NCBI RefSeq assembly: GCF_003143935.1
Contig: NZ_QFRX01000001.1
Coordinates: 4,513,957 to 4,577,956 of the forward strand
Direction: 5' to 3'
DNA: 64,000 nt
Origin: Streptomyces sp. Act143
Lineage (GTDB): Bacteria > Actinomycetota > Actinomycetes > Streptomycetales > Streptomycetaceae
Of this stretch, positions 33,941-41,691 are shown in pieces. The notes beneath the pieces are model-generated. The model had not been told where the DNA came from and ran no database searches. It was given only the letters and a program-made list of their open reading frames with translations. The stretch's first letter is position 1, and each line of letters opens with the position of its first letter. The position numbers and the translations under genes are program-made.

Positions 33941-34444
33941 CTACACCGCCTCGTACGCCAGACCCTCGTAGCCCAGACCTTCGTAGCCCTCGAACGCCGA
34001 AGTCCCGCCGCCGAAGGCGGAGGTGGCTTCCCGGCCGCCCTGCGCGCACCGGTCGATCTCGCACCAGATGCGCTTGCCCGCACCCTCGGGACTCCAGCCC
34101 CAGCGGTCGGCGAGGCCGTCGACCAGGGCGAGCCCCCGGCCGCCCGTGGCGTCCCCGTCGGCGCACCGCGGCACCGGCGCGCAACTGCTGGAGTCGGCCA
34201 CCTCGAGGCGGACGGTGGCCCCCTCGGTCGCGGCGCCGGGCAGCGACAGCCGGAGCACGGCCGGGCGGCCGGTGTGCACCACGGCGTTGGTGACCAGTTC
34301 GGACACGAGCAGGATCAGGGTCTCGGCGAGCGGCTCGTCGGCCCCTATGCCGGACCCGGCGAGTCGCGACCGCGCCCACCTGCGGGCTCGTCCCACCTCA
34401 GCGGGGTCGGGCCGGATCTCCAGCTGCACTTGAAGCACCTGCAC
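33941..34444 (-). CDS. RsbW-like ATP-binding (HATPase) anti-sigma-type protein
   Basis: The 167-aa single-domain GHKL protein has N-box LVSELVTNAVVHTG and G-box GGRGLALVDGLADRWG, as in the very abundant Streptomyces anti-sigma-like kinases. A C-terminal tail ends in near repeats (YEGLGYEGLAYEAV). Such proteins phosphorylate STAS antagonists or bind a sigma factor. No partner is adjacent; the STAS gene at 40981 lies 6.5 kb away. Start at 34444 is the simplest; GTG alternatives exist. Confidence 0.85.
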   Translation of the reverse strand: MQVLQVQLEIRPDPAEVGRARRWARSRLAGSGIGADEPLAETLILLVSELVTNAVVHTGRPAVLRLSLPGAATEGATVRLEVADSSSCAPVPRCADGDATGGRGLALVDGLADRWGWSPEGAGKRIWCEIDRCAQGGREATSAFGGGTSAFEGYEGLGYEGLAYEAV

Positions 34445-34637
34445 CGCTCACACCATCCGAACCGGCAGACACATAGCCTCGCGCCTCACGAGGGCCACGA
34501 TCGTAGCCATTTTTTGCATGGCCAGAACAATGGCCAGCACCGGGGTCACAGAACGTGAGTCCCTTACGAGACAGCATGGTTGACGTACAGTCACCCCAAC
34601 AAGCGCTTCGGGCATATTCCAGCGCGAAGGAGTACGC

Positions 34638-34829
34638 GTGCGGCATACTGTGCGACGCTCGTGGCGGGGAGTCGAACAGGCGAGAGCCGACACCCCTCCG
34701 ACCCGGCGAGAAGCGGCGCGCACCGCCGCATCCGGAGCCGCCTCGGAGGCAACACCGGCACGGCTCGTGCTCGGAACCACTCGCATCCCACAGAAGGTAC
34801 CGGAGCGGGACACCGACTCCAGGCCGTGA
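34638..34829 (+). CDS. Small basic protein of unknown function (63 aa)
   Basis: A GTG codon at 34638 is preceded by GAAGGAG (34626-34632) at 5-nt spacing, the best ribosome site in this part of the window. The 63-aa product (MRHTVRRSWRGVEQARAD at the N-terminus) is rich in Arg and Ala with a short Thr/Ala stretch and no recognisable domain or membrane segment. It is alone in the 493-bp space between the HATPase and the acyl-CoA dehydrogenase genes. Coding potential is supported only by the start context and codon pattern. Confidence 0.5.
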   Translation: MRHTVRRSWRGVEQARADTPPTRREAARTAASGAASEATPARLVLGTTRIPQKVPERDTDSRP

Positions 34830-34937
34830 CGGGTCACGCATAGGACACAACCCGATATCAACGCTCCGTGATTCCGGTGTGCCACAGTCCGCGACATTTC
34901 CGGGGCGGGCTTCCGGGCACCCGCGGGCGCGGCCCCG

Positions 34938-35804
34938 TCAGGCCGCCAACTCGGCCGCGAGCAACTCCTCGCTCTCGGCACGTCCGCCGCCCCGCTGCGC
35001 CCGCACCCACGCCCGCTTCAGCAGCAGATGCACCTCGGACTCCCAGGTGAAGCCCATGCCGCCGTGCACCTGGAGGCAGTCGCGGGCCCCGCGGACGGCG
35101 GCCTCGTCGGCGAGCAGCCGGGCCGCGGCGATGTCGGCCGCGTCCGCGGTGACCGCCGCCGCGTACACCGCCGCGCGGGCCACCTCGACCCGCACCAGCA
35201 GGTGCGCGCAGAGCTGCTTGACGGCCTGGAACGCCCCGATGGGCTGCCCGAACTGCTCGCGGGTCCGGGCGTGTTGCACCGCCAGCTCGCACGCGCGCGT
35301 GGCGGTGCCGAGCTGCTCGGCGGCGGTGAGAAGGACGGCGACGGGGTCCGCGGCGGCCGACCCGGGCACCCGGTGCAGCGGGGTCAGCGGGTCCACGGAC
35401 CGCAGCTCCACCGCTCCCCCCGCCTCCCCCCGTACGACATCGGCGGCCGCCAGCCACTCCACCAGCCCGCCGTCCACGCCGGCCACGACCACCTCCCCCT
35501 CGGCCGCCCCGGGCACCTCGCCCGCCGCCAGCTGCGTGGCGACCAGGGGCCCCGGCAGCAACGCCCGTCCCGCCTCCTCGAAGGCCAACACCGCCTCGGG
35601 CAGCCCGAGTCCGACCCCGCCCCGCGCCTCCGGCAGGCGCAGGGCGAAGAATCCGGCCGTCCCCAACTCCCGCCACAGCGCCCGGTCCAGCCGTCCGGGT
35701 GCGGCAACGGCGGCCCGCAGCGCCTCGGCCCCGAAACGCCGCGCCAGCAGCTCGCGCACGCCGTCGCGCAACGCCCGTTGGTCATCGGTCAGTTGAAAGC
35801 GCAC
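34938..35804 (-). CDS. Short acyl-CoA dehydrogenase subunit (likely heteromer partner)
   Basis: The 288-aa protein is about 100 residues shorter than usual. The N-terminal helical domain (LTDDQRALRDGVRELL) and the C-terminal FAD region (ARTREQFGQPIGAFQAVKQ, HGGMGFTWESEVHLLLKRAW) are kept. The middle beta domain is reduced and rich in Val/Ala/Glu. The GTG start is one base after the TGA of the FadE gene upstream (TGACGTG), so both are made from one mRNA. This pairing of a full and a reduced subunit matches the alpha2-beta2 acyl-CoA dehydrogenases of steroid side-chain oxidation (FadE26-FadE27, FadE28-FadE29), where one member lost activity. Confidence 0.85.
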   Translation of the reverse strand: MRFQLTDDQRALRDGVRELLARRFGAEALRAAVAAPGRLDRALWRELGTAGFFALRLPEARGGVGLGLPEAVLAFEEAGRALLPGPLVATQLAAGEVPGAAEGEVVVAGVDGGLVEWLAAADVVRGEAGGAVELRSVDPLTPLHRVPGSAAADPVAVLLTAAEQLGTATRACELAVQHARTREQFGQPIGAFQAVKQLCAHLLVRVEVARAAVYAAAVTADAADIAAARLLADEAAVRGARDCLQVHGGMGFTWESEVHLLLKRAWVRAQRGGGRAESEELLAAELAA

Positions 35805-35805
35805 G

Positions 35806-36939
35806 TCATCGCCCCTTCGGCAGCCCCAGAATCCGTTCGGCCACGATGTTCTGCTGGATCTGCGAGGTGCCGGCGGCGATGGTGTACGACAGCGACGACA
35901 GCCGGTCGAGCACCCAGGGCCGGTCGAGATCGAGGGCGTCCGGACCCAGGACGTCGGCGGCGGCGTCGTACAGCGACTGCCGCGCCTGCGAATACCTGAG
36001 CTTGAACACCGAACCCCCGGCCCCCGGCACCCCGCCGCTCAGCTCGGCCTCGCTCACGTTCCACTGCGTCAGCCGCCACAGCGCCCGGAACTCGGCGTTG
36101 AGGGCCCCCAGGCGGCGCCTGAGGACCGGATCGTCCCAGCGGCCGTTCTTCCGTGCCTCCGCGGCGAGTTCGCGCAGCACGCGCCGACAGGCGACGACCT
36201 CGCCCACAAAGGCCGTGCCGCGCTCGAAGGAGAGCGTCACCATGGTCACGCGCCAGCCGTCGTTCTCGTCCCCGACCCGGTTGGCGACCGGCACCCGCAC
36301 CTCGTCGAGGAACACCTCGGCGAACTCGGCGGACCCGGCGAGGGTCCTCAGGGGCCGTACGGTGATGCCCGGCGCGTCCATCGGCATCGCGAGCCAGCTG
36401 ATGCCGCGGTGTTTGGGCGCGGTCGGGTCGGTGCGCACCAGCAGCTCGCACCAGTCGGCCACTTCGGCGTGCGAGGTCCAGATCTTGGAGCCGGTCACCA
36501 CGTAGTCGTCGCCGTCGCGCCACGCGCGCGTGCGCAGCGCCGCGAGGTCGGACCCGGCGTCGGGCTCGCTGAACCCCTGGCACCACACCTCGTCCCCGCG
36601 CAGGATCGGCGGCAGCCAGCGCGCCCGCTGCTCCTCGGTCCCCTCGGCGGCTATGGTCGGCCCGGCGTGCAGCAGCCCCACGAACCCGGCGCCCACATAG
36701 GGCGCCCCGGCCTTCTCGGTCTCCTCCAGGAAGATCAGCCGCAGCGTCGGCGAGGCGTCCCAGTGGACGTCCGCGTACCCCGCGTCGTACAGCATCCGCT
36801 GCCAGCCCATGTCGTAGGCGCGGCGGCCCGGCCAGTCGTCCGGGGACGGCTTGGGCGGCAGCGCGGGCAGCACGGTGCCCAGCCAGCGCCGCAACTCCGC
36901 CCGGAACGCCTCCTCTTCGGGGGTGTGCGACAGGTCCAT
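35806..36939 (-). CDS. Acyl-CoA dehydrogenase subunit (FadE26-like)
   Basis: The 377-aa protein has LSHTPEEEAFRAELRRWL, FSEPDAGSDLAALRT, SKIWTSHAEVADWCELLVRTD and a C-terminal AAGTSQIQQNIVAERILGLPKG. It forms the full-length member of a heteromeric pair with the gene that follows. The ATG overlaps the TAA of the amidohydrolase (TAATG), so three genes at 34938-38171 form one operon driven from the 38.2-kb operators. The C-terminal catalytic helix has AAGTSQ in place of EGT-x-E, like the 30406 product; the catalytic base location needs structure-based alignment. Confidence 0.85.
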   Translation of the reverse strand: MDLSHTPEEEAFRAELRRWLGTVLPALPPKPSPDDWPGRRAYDMGWQRMLYDAGYADVHWDASPTLRLIFLEETEKAGAPYVGAGFVGLLHAGPTIAAEGTEEQRARWLPPILRGDEVWCQGFSEPDAGSDLAALRTRAWRDGDDYVVTGSKIWTSHAEVADWCELLVRTDPTAPKHRGISWLAMPMDAPGITVRPLRTLAGSAEFAEVFLDEVRVPVANRVGDENDGWRVTMVTLSFERGTAFVGEVVACRRVLRELAAEARKNGRWDDPVLRRRLGALNAEFRALWRLTQWNVSEAELSGGVPGAGGSVFKLRYSQARQSLYDAAADVLGPDALDLDRPWVLDRLSSLSYTIAAGTSQIQQNIVAERILGLPKGR

Positions 36940-38171
36940 TACCGGCCGAGGCCCTTGTCGCGGTCCTTGTCGCGGTCCTTGTCGAAGCCGAGGTCGAGCA
37001 TGCGGATGGCGTTGCCGCGCATCAGCTTGTAGACGGTCTCGTCGTCGAGGCCCTTCACATGGTCGAGGGCGACCTCCTTGGTGTGCGGGAAGGTCGAGTC
37101 GACGTGCGGGTAGTCGGTCTCGAAGGTGGCGTTGTCGCGGCCGACCACGTCCAGGGACGCGACGCCGTGCTTGTCGCGGAAGAAGCAGCAGTACATCTGC
37201 CGGTAGTAGTACGTGGACGGCGGCTCGGGGACGGTGCCGCGCACCCCGCCCCACGCGCGGTGCTCCTCCCACACGTCGTCGGCGCGTTCGAGGGCGTACG
37301 GAATCCAGCCCATCTGGCCCTCGCTGTAGGCGAGTTTGAGCGTCGGGAACTTCACCAGCACGCCGCTGAACAGGAAGTCCATCATCGAGGCCATGGCGTT
37401 GTTGAAGCTCAGGGCCGCCTGGACGGCGGGGGGCGCGTCGGGTGAGGCGGCCGGCATCTGCGAGCTGCTGCCGATGTGCATGTTGACGACCGTGCCGGTC
37501 TCCTGGCAGGCGGCGAAGAACGGGTCCCAGTAGCCGGAGTGGATGGAGGGCAGCCCGAGACAGGTCGGGATCTCGGAGAAGGTCACGGCCCGCACCCCGC
37601 GCGCGGCGTTGCGCCGGATCTCGGCGACCGCCAACTCGATGTCCCACAAAGGGATCAGGCACAGCGGGATGAGCCGCCCGCCGCTGTCCCCGCACCACTC
37701 CTCCACCATCCAGTCGTTGTAGGCGCGCACACAGGCCAGCGCGACCTCCTTGTCGTGTGCCTCGGCGAAGGTCTGGCCGCAGAAGCGGGGGAAGGAGGGG
37801 AAGCAGAGGCTGGCCTCGACGTGGTTGAGGTCCATGTCGGCGAGGCGCGCCTTGGGGTCCCAGCAGCCGCGCCGCATCTCCTCGCGGGTGATGCCCTCCA
37901 GGGTCATGTCGTCACGGTCGAAGCCGACGGCGGCGATGTTGCGTTTGTAGGGGAACTTCAGGTCCTCGTAGATCCACCAGTCGGTGGGCGGGCCGTCCGG
38001 GTCCATCGTGATCTGGTACTTGCCGCCGACGTAGGCGAGTTCACCGATCCCGGCGGTGAGCGGCTGCGGGCCGCGGTCGCGGTACTTGGCGGGCAGCCAG
38101 GTCTCGAAGAGGTGCGCGGGCTCGATCACATGGTCGTCGACGCTGATGATGCGGGGCAGTTCGGTCGGCAT
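36939..38171 (-). CDS. Amidohydrolase-family (ACMSD-like, PF04909) metal-dependent hydrolase/decarboxylase
   Basis: The 410-aa TIM-barrel protein starts ISVDDHVIEPAHLFE (D-x-H in place of H-x-H). Later metal ligands are likely the His in VNMHIG and Asp in TDYPHVDSTFPHT. It has the long N-terminal region typical of the actinobacterial group found in CoA-catabolic clusters. These enzymes decarboxylate or hydrolyse ring or beta-keto acids. The C-terminus carries KDRDKDRDK, encoded by 12-bp DNA repeats, not needed for the fold. It is first gene of its operon and divergent from the second CoA ligase. Substrate is unknown. Confidence 0.83.
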   Translation of the reverse strand: MPTELPRIISVDDHVIEPAHLFETWLPAKYRDRGPQPLTAGIGELAYVGGKYQITMDPDGPPTDWWIYEDLKFPYKRNIAAVGFDRDDMTLEGITREEMRRGCWDPKARLADMDLNHVEASLCFPSFPRFCGQTFAEAHDKEVALACVRAYNDWMVEEWCGDSGGRLIPLCLIPLWDIELAVAEIRRNAARGVRAVTFSEIPTCLGLPSIHSGYWDPFFAACQETGTVVNMHIGSSSQMPAASPDAPPAVQAALSFNNAMASMMDFLFSGVLVKFPTLKLAYSEGQMGWIPYALERADDVWEEHRAWGGVRGTVPEPPSTYYYRQMYCCFFRDKHGVASLDVVGRDNATFETDYPHVDSTFPHTKEVALDHVKGLDDETVYKLMRGNAIRMLDLGFDKDRDKDRDKGLGR

Positions 38172-38209
38172 GATCCCCTCCGCCGGACGGTGTTCACCTG
38201 ACAGGCACT

Positions 38210-38253
38210 ATCTGATGGATCGTCAGATAGCATGGCACCTGACGAGTCGTCAG
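38210..38253. promoter_or_regulatory. Catabolic regulon operator, two copies
   Basis: ATCTGATGGATCGTCAGAT (38210-38228) and CTGACGAGTCGTCAG (38239-38253) have centres 27 bp apart, the same spacing as at 2.4 kb. They lie between the divergent amidohydrolase (start 38171) and CoA ligase (start 38271) genes. Confidence 0.8.
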
Positions 38254-38270
38254 CCAAGCAGGGGGCACCC

Positions 38271-39788
38271 GTGAACGAGACCGCGCACTCCCTGAGTTCC
38301 GCCCGCACCCTCTGGGACCTGGTCGCCCGCCGCGCCGCCCTCACCCCCGACCGCCCGGTCCTCCTCCAGGACGACCGCACCCTGACCTTCGGGGAGCTGC
38401 GCACGCGTGCCGAGCGGGTGGCGGCGGGCCTGTACGACAGGGGCGTACGTCCGGGCACGGTCGTCGCCTGGCAACTGCCCACCCGCATCGAGACGGCCCT
38501 GCTCTCCTTCGCCCTGGCCCGCCTCGGAGCCGTCCAGTCCCCGGTCATCCCCTTCTACCGCGACCGCGAGGTGGGCTTCGCGCTGCGGGAGTCCAAGGCG
38601 GAGTTCTTCGCGACCCCGGGCACCTGGCGGGGCTTCGACTACCCGGCGATGGCCCGGCGACTCGGCGCGAAGGGCGTCTTCACGGCCTACGACGACCTCC
38701 CCGACGGCGACCCGGCCGTACTGCCCGCCCCGCCCGCCGAGGGCACCTCGGTGCGCTGGATCTACTGGACCTCCGGCACCACCTCCGACCCCAAGGGCGT
38801 GCTGCACACCGACCGTTCTCTGATAGCCGGCGGCTCCTGCCTCGCCCACGCCCTGCACCTGTCCGCGGCCGACGTGGGCTCGATGGCCTTCCCGTACGCG
38901 CACATCGCGGGGCCCGACTACACGGTGATGCTGCTGCTGTACGGCTTCCCGGCGGTGATGTTCGAGCAGTTCGCGCTGCCGGACGCGCTGGAGGGGTACC
39001 GCAGGCACGGGGTGACCGTGGCGGGCGGGTCGACGGCGTTCTACTCGATGTTCCTGGCCGAGCAGCGCAAGCAGCCGGGCACCCCCGTCATCCCCACCCT
39101 CCGGCTCCTCGCGGGCGGCGGGGCGCCCAAGCCGCCGGAGGTCTACCACGCGGTCGTGCGCGAGATGGGCGTCCAGCTCACCCATGGCTACGGCATGACC
39201 GAGGTGCCGATGATCACGATGGGCTCACCGGACGACACGGCGGAGAACCTCGCGACGACCGAGGGGCGCCCGCCGGAGGGCATGGAGATACGGATCGTGG
39301 ACGGCGAGGTGCGGCTGCGCGGCGAGGCCGTGTGCCAGGGCTATCTGGACCCGGCGCAGACCGCGGAGGCCTTCGACGAGGAGGGCTTCCTGCGCACCGG
39401 CGACCTGGGCTTCCGCACGGACTCCGGGCATCTGGTCCTCACCGGCCGCCTGAAGGACGTGATCATCCGCAAGGGCGAGAACATCTCGGCGAAGGAGATA
39501 GAGGACCTGCTGGCCGCGCACCCGGCGGTGGCGGACGTGGCGGTCGTCGGGCTGCCGGACGAGGAACGGGGCGAGTTGGTCTGCGCGGTGGTGGAACAGC
39601 GGCCTGGCGCTGCGGAGTTGACCCTGCCCGCCCTCACGTCCTACCTGCGCACGGAAGGGCTGTCGGTCCACAAACTGCCGGAACGGCTGGAGGTGGTGGA
39701 CGCCCTTCCGCGCAACGAGACGCTGCGAAAGGTACTCAAGTACAAGCTGCGGGAACGCTATGCGGGCTCCACCGTCCCGGAACGGTGA
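38271..39788 (+). CDS. Acyl-CoA synthetase (AMP-forming), cyclohexanecarboxylate-CoA-ligase-like
   Basis: The 505-aa adenylate-forming enzyme has the P-loop WTSGTTSDPKGVLHTD, GYGMTEVPM, the D-motif FLRTGDLGF, LTGRLKDVIIRKGENISAKEIEDLL and a C-terminal Lys-rich end (RNETLRKVLKYKL). The GTG at 38271 is chosen since AGGGGG lies 5-6 nt upstream. An in-frame ATG at 38232 would put the second operator inside the gene. It activates a second acid or a later intermediate, relative to the FadD3-like enzyme. It is divergent from the amidohydrolase-FadE-FadE operon. Confidence 0.85.
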   Translation: MNETAHSLSSARTLWDLVARRAALTPDRPVLLQDDRTLTFGELRTRAERVAAGLYDRGVRPGTVVAWQLPTRIETALLSFALARLGAVQSPVIPFYRDREVGFALRESKAEFFATPGTWRGFDYPAMARRLGAKGVFTAYDDLPDGDPAVLPAPPAEGTSVRWIYWTSGTTSDPKGVLHTDRSLIAGGSCLAHALHLSAADVGSMAFPYAHIAGPDYTVMLLLYGFPAVMFEQFALPDALEGYRRHGVTVAGGSTAFYSMFLAEQRKQPGTPVIPTLRLLAGGGAPKPPEVYHAVVREMGVQLTHGYGMTEVPMITMGSPDDTAENLATTEGRPPEGMEIRIVDGEVRLRGEAVCQGYLDPAQTAEAFDEEGFLRTGDLGFRTDSGHLVLTGRLKDVIIRKGENISAKEIEDLLAAHPAVADVAVVGLPDEERGELVCAVVEQRPGAAELTLPALTSYLRTEGLSVHKLPERLEVVDALPRNETLRKVLKYKLRERYAGSTVPER

Positions 39789-39839
39789 AACGACGCAGCA
39801 GCCCTGCGCGGGCACGGCGAGGCAGCGGGCGAAGGCGCC

Positions 39840-40352
39840 CTATTCGGGCACGGTGAAGTAGCGGGCGAAGGCGGGGACGATCTCGTCCTCGGCGATCTTC
39901 CCGTCGCCGTCGGCGTCCAGGGCGGTGGCAGCGGCTTCGGCGACGTCCTGCTCCGCACCTAGGGCCCGGAGCACGCGCGCGGTGTCCTCCACGGTGGCCG
40001 TCCCGTCGCCGTCCCGGTCGGCCACGGCGAGGGCCGCGTGCAGGAAGGGCCGGGCGATCTCGGCGAACCGTTCCGGGTTGTCCCGCAGCCGCTTGACCGC
40101 ACCGCCCACGAACTCGTCCCGGGTGATGCGCTGATCGCCGTCCCGGTCCGCTATCCCCGCCATGCCCTGCCAGAACGCCTCGGCGCCGCCGTACAGGGCC
40201 TGGCCCTTGTCCGACCGGGCCGCCGTGCCGAACTCCGCGAGCAGCGCCTTGGCCGCCGCGCTGAAGTCCTCCCGGTCGATGTAGCCGTTGCCGTCCTGGT
40301 CGAAAGTGGCGAACCGGGCGGCGATCCTGCGCTCGTACTCGCTGCTGACCAT
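39840..40352 (-). CDS. EF-hand calcium-binding protein (calerythrin-like)
   Basis: The 170-aa protein has four EF-hand loops, at residues 18-29 (DQDGNGYIDRED), 69-80 (DRDGDQRITRDE), 112-123 (DRDGDGTATVED) and 146-157 (DADGDGKIAEDE). All have acidic or Asn residues at the calcium positions. Spacing matches sarcoplasmic-type calcium-binding proteins such as calerythrin, known in Streptomyces. It has no signal peptide, so it is cytosolic and could buffer or sense calcium. The gene is monocistronic and convergent with the CoA ligase. Confidence 0.92.
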   Translation of the reverse strand: MVSSEYERRIAARFATFDQDGNGYIDREDFSAAAKALLAEFGTAARSDKGQALYGGAEAFWQGMAGIADRDGDQRITRDEFVGGAVKRLRDNPERFAEIARPFLHAALAVADRDGDGTATVEDTARVLRALGAEQDVAEAAATALDADGDGKIAEDEIVPAFARYFTVPE

Positions 40353-40505
40353 GTCTTTTCCCGCCGCCTAACGTCACGTGGGGGTGCGTTCGTGCATCTC
40401 GCTCGGAGCGTACGACGCGCGGCCGGGTCCGGGCGGCGGAAAGCGGCGGTTGTGCCAAGACCGGGGGAATTTCGGGACAACGGTGTGGCAGAAAGGGGGT
40501 GCACT

Positions 40506-41081
40506 GTGCGTATGGAGGCAGTGGCGGCGAGTGTCGTGGCGGTTCTGGGGACCCTGCTGGGTGCGGGGGTGACGCATCTCTTCCAGCAGCGGACCCGGCT
40601 CCGGGCAGAGGAGTTCACCCGGGACGAGCGGCTGCGACAGGAACGGCTCGACGCGTACTGCGCGTACGCGGGGCTGGTGGTGAGCTACCGGCGGGTGCTG
40701 GTCACCCGGTGGTTCTGCGCGCACGAGAACCGTCCCGCGGAAGAGGCGAAGGACGCCCGCCTCCGCTCGTACGATCTGCGCTCCGAGGTCCAGGAGGCCC
40801 TGTTCCGCGTCCGCATGCTCAGCGGCAGTCCCGACGTCGCGCTGCTCGCGCAGGAGGTCTTCGACGCGGTCTCGGACGTGCACCGGGGCGCCGACGCCGC
40901 GGAGTTGGACATCCGTCGACGGGACACGATGTCGCTGATCGACGCGTTCGTCGCGGCGGCCAAGGCGCACGTCGGCTGCCTCAGGCCGACAGCGGTCCCG
41001 CCTCGTCCTCCGTCGCCGAGTCCAGGTCCAGGTGGACGTCGAAGAGGCGCCGTACGCCCAGCGCACCCAGCACCCGGTTGA
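40506..41081 (+). CDS. Membrane-anchored helical protein of unknown function
   Basis: The 191-aa protein begins with one hydrophobic helix (AVAASVVAVLGTLLGAGVTHLF), then a charged helical region (RTRLRAEEFTRDERLRQERLDAY) and helices up to about residue 155. The final 35 residues are Pro/Arg-rich and are encoded antisense to the STAS gene, with which it overlaps by 101 bp. The GTG at 40506 follows GAAAGGGGG at 6 nt. The overlap could mean that the true protein ends differently in relatives; the ORF is intact here. Function is not recognised. Confidence 0.65.
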   Translation: MRMEAVAASVVAVLGTLLGAGVTHLFQQRTRLRAEEFTRDERLRQERLDAYCAYAGLVVSYRRVLVTRWFCAHENRPAEEAKDARLRSYDLRSEVQEALFRVRMLSGSPDVALLAQEVFDAVSDVHRGADAAELDIRRRDTMSLIDAFVAAAKAHVGCLRPTAVPPRPPSPSPGPGGRRRGAVRPAHPAPG

Positions 41082-41355
41082 CGTGGGACCCCTCCGTCGC
41101 CCCCTGGGCCGGGAGTATCAGTCGCAGACGGCCCTGGCAGGAGCGGATCAGCCGGCGGGCGGCGATGAGGACGCCGACGCCGCTGGAGTCGCAGAAGAAG
41201 ACCTCCGAGAGGTCCAGGACGAGACTGTGACGGCCCTCGGCCACCGCGTCGTGCACCCGCTGCCGCAGCACCGGCGACGTCACCAGGTCCAGCTCGCCCG
41301 ACACCCGCAGCACGGCCCAGTCCCCGTGCTCGTCGCCGGTCACGTTGAACGCCAC
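40981..41355 (-). CDS. STAS-domain anti-sigma factor antagonist
   Basis: The protein has the SpoIIAA/BldG fold: AVLRVSGELDLVTSPVLRQRV, then LVLDLSEVFFCDSSGVGVLIAARR with the phosphorylatable Ser in DSSG. The GTG at 41355 (about 124 aa) is chosen because GAAGGG precedes it by 7 nt; a GTG at 41445 would add a very basic 30-residue segment. It sits next to an ECF sigma/anti-sigma pair, but that pair is of zinc-finger type and not expected to use STAS control. Its usual partner would be an RsbW-like HATPase. Confidence 0.85.
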   Translation of the reverse strand: MAFNVTGDEHGDWAVLRVSGELDLVTSPVLRQRVHDAVAEGRHSLVLDLSEVFFCDSSGVGVLIAARRLIRSCQGRLRLILPAQGATEGSHVNRVLGALGVRRLFDVHLDLDSATEDEAGPLSA

Positions 41356-41691
41356 CACCACGCCCTTCGCTCGCCGGAAACGGAAGCGATTCCTACGCTT
41401 CCTTGCAGCGCGGCTGCCCACGGGCGGTTCCCTGAAACCCAGCACCGGAAACGGAAACTGATCAGAAGAGGCTTGTTTTAGTCGCCTTCGATCCTGTTCG
41501 ATCGGGGATGAGCACGAAACGGCGGGGTAGGCGAAGGTCCACTATCACCCCCCACTCCCCGGGGGGCGCGCATTGCGACAAAGGGGCGTGCGCTGTCAGA
41601 CGTGCCGACTACATTCGAGGAGACGGCGGGTTCAGGCTTGACGGGCGCCCCGCCCGACATGACGGGCAGGCGCAAAGGGTGAGGGGGTCGC
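41356..41691. other. 336-bp intergenic region, promoter region of the sigma factor operon
   Basis: It separates the divergent STAS and sigma-factor genes. No hairpin, repeat or catabolic operator was found. An ECF-type autoregulated promoter is expected but no clear -35/-10 pair could be assigned. Confidence 0.4.

Noticed and set aside
34580..34593. TTGACGTACAGTCA core resembling the catabolic operator
   Set aside because: Only the TGAC-N5-GTCA core matches; outer arms (TTGAC/GTCAC) do not, and no catabolic gene follows directly.
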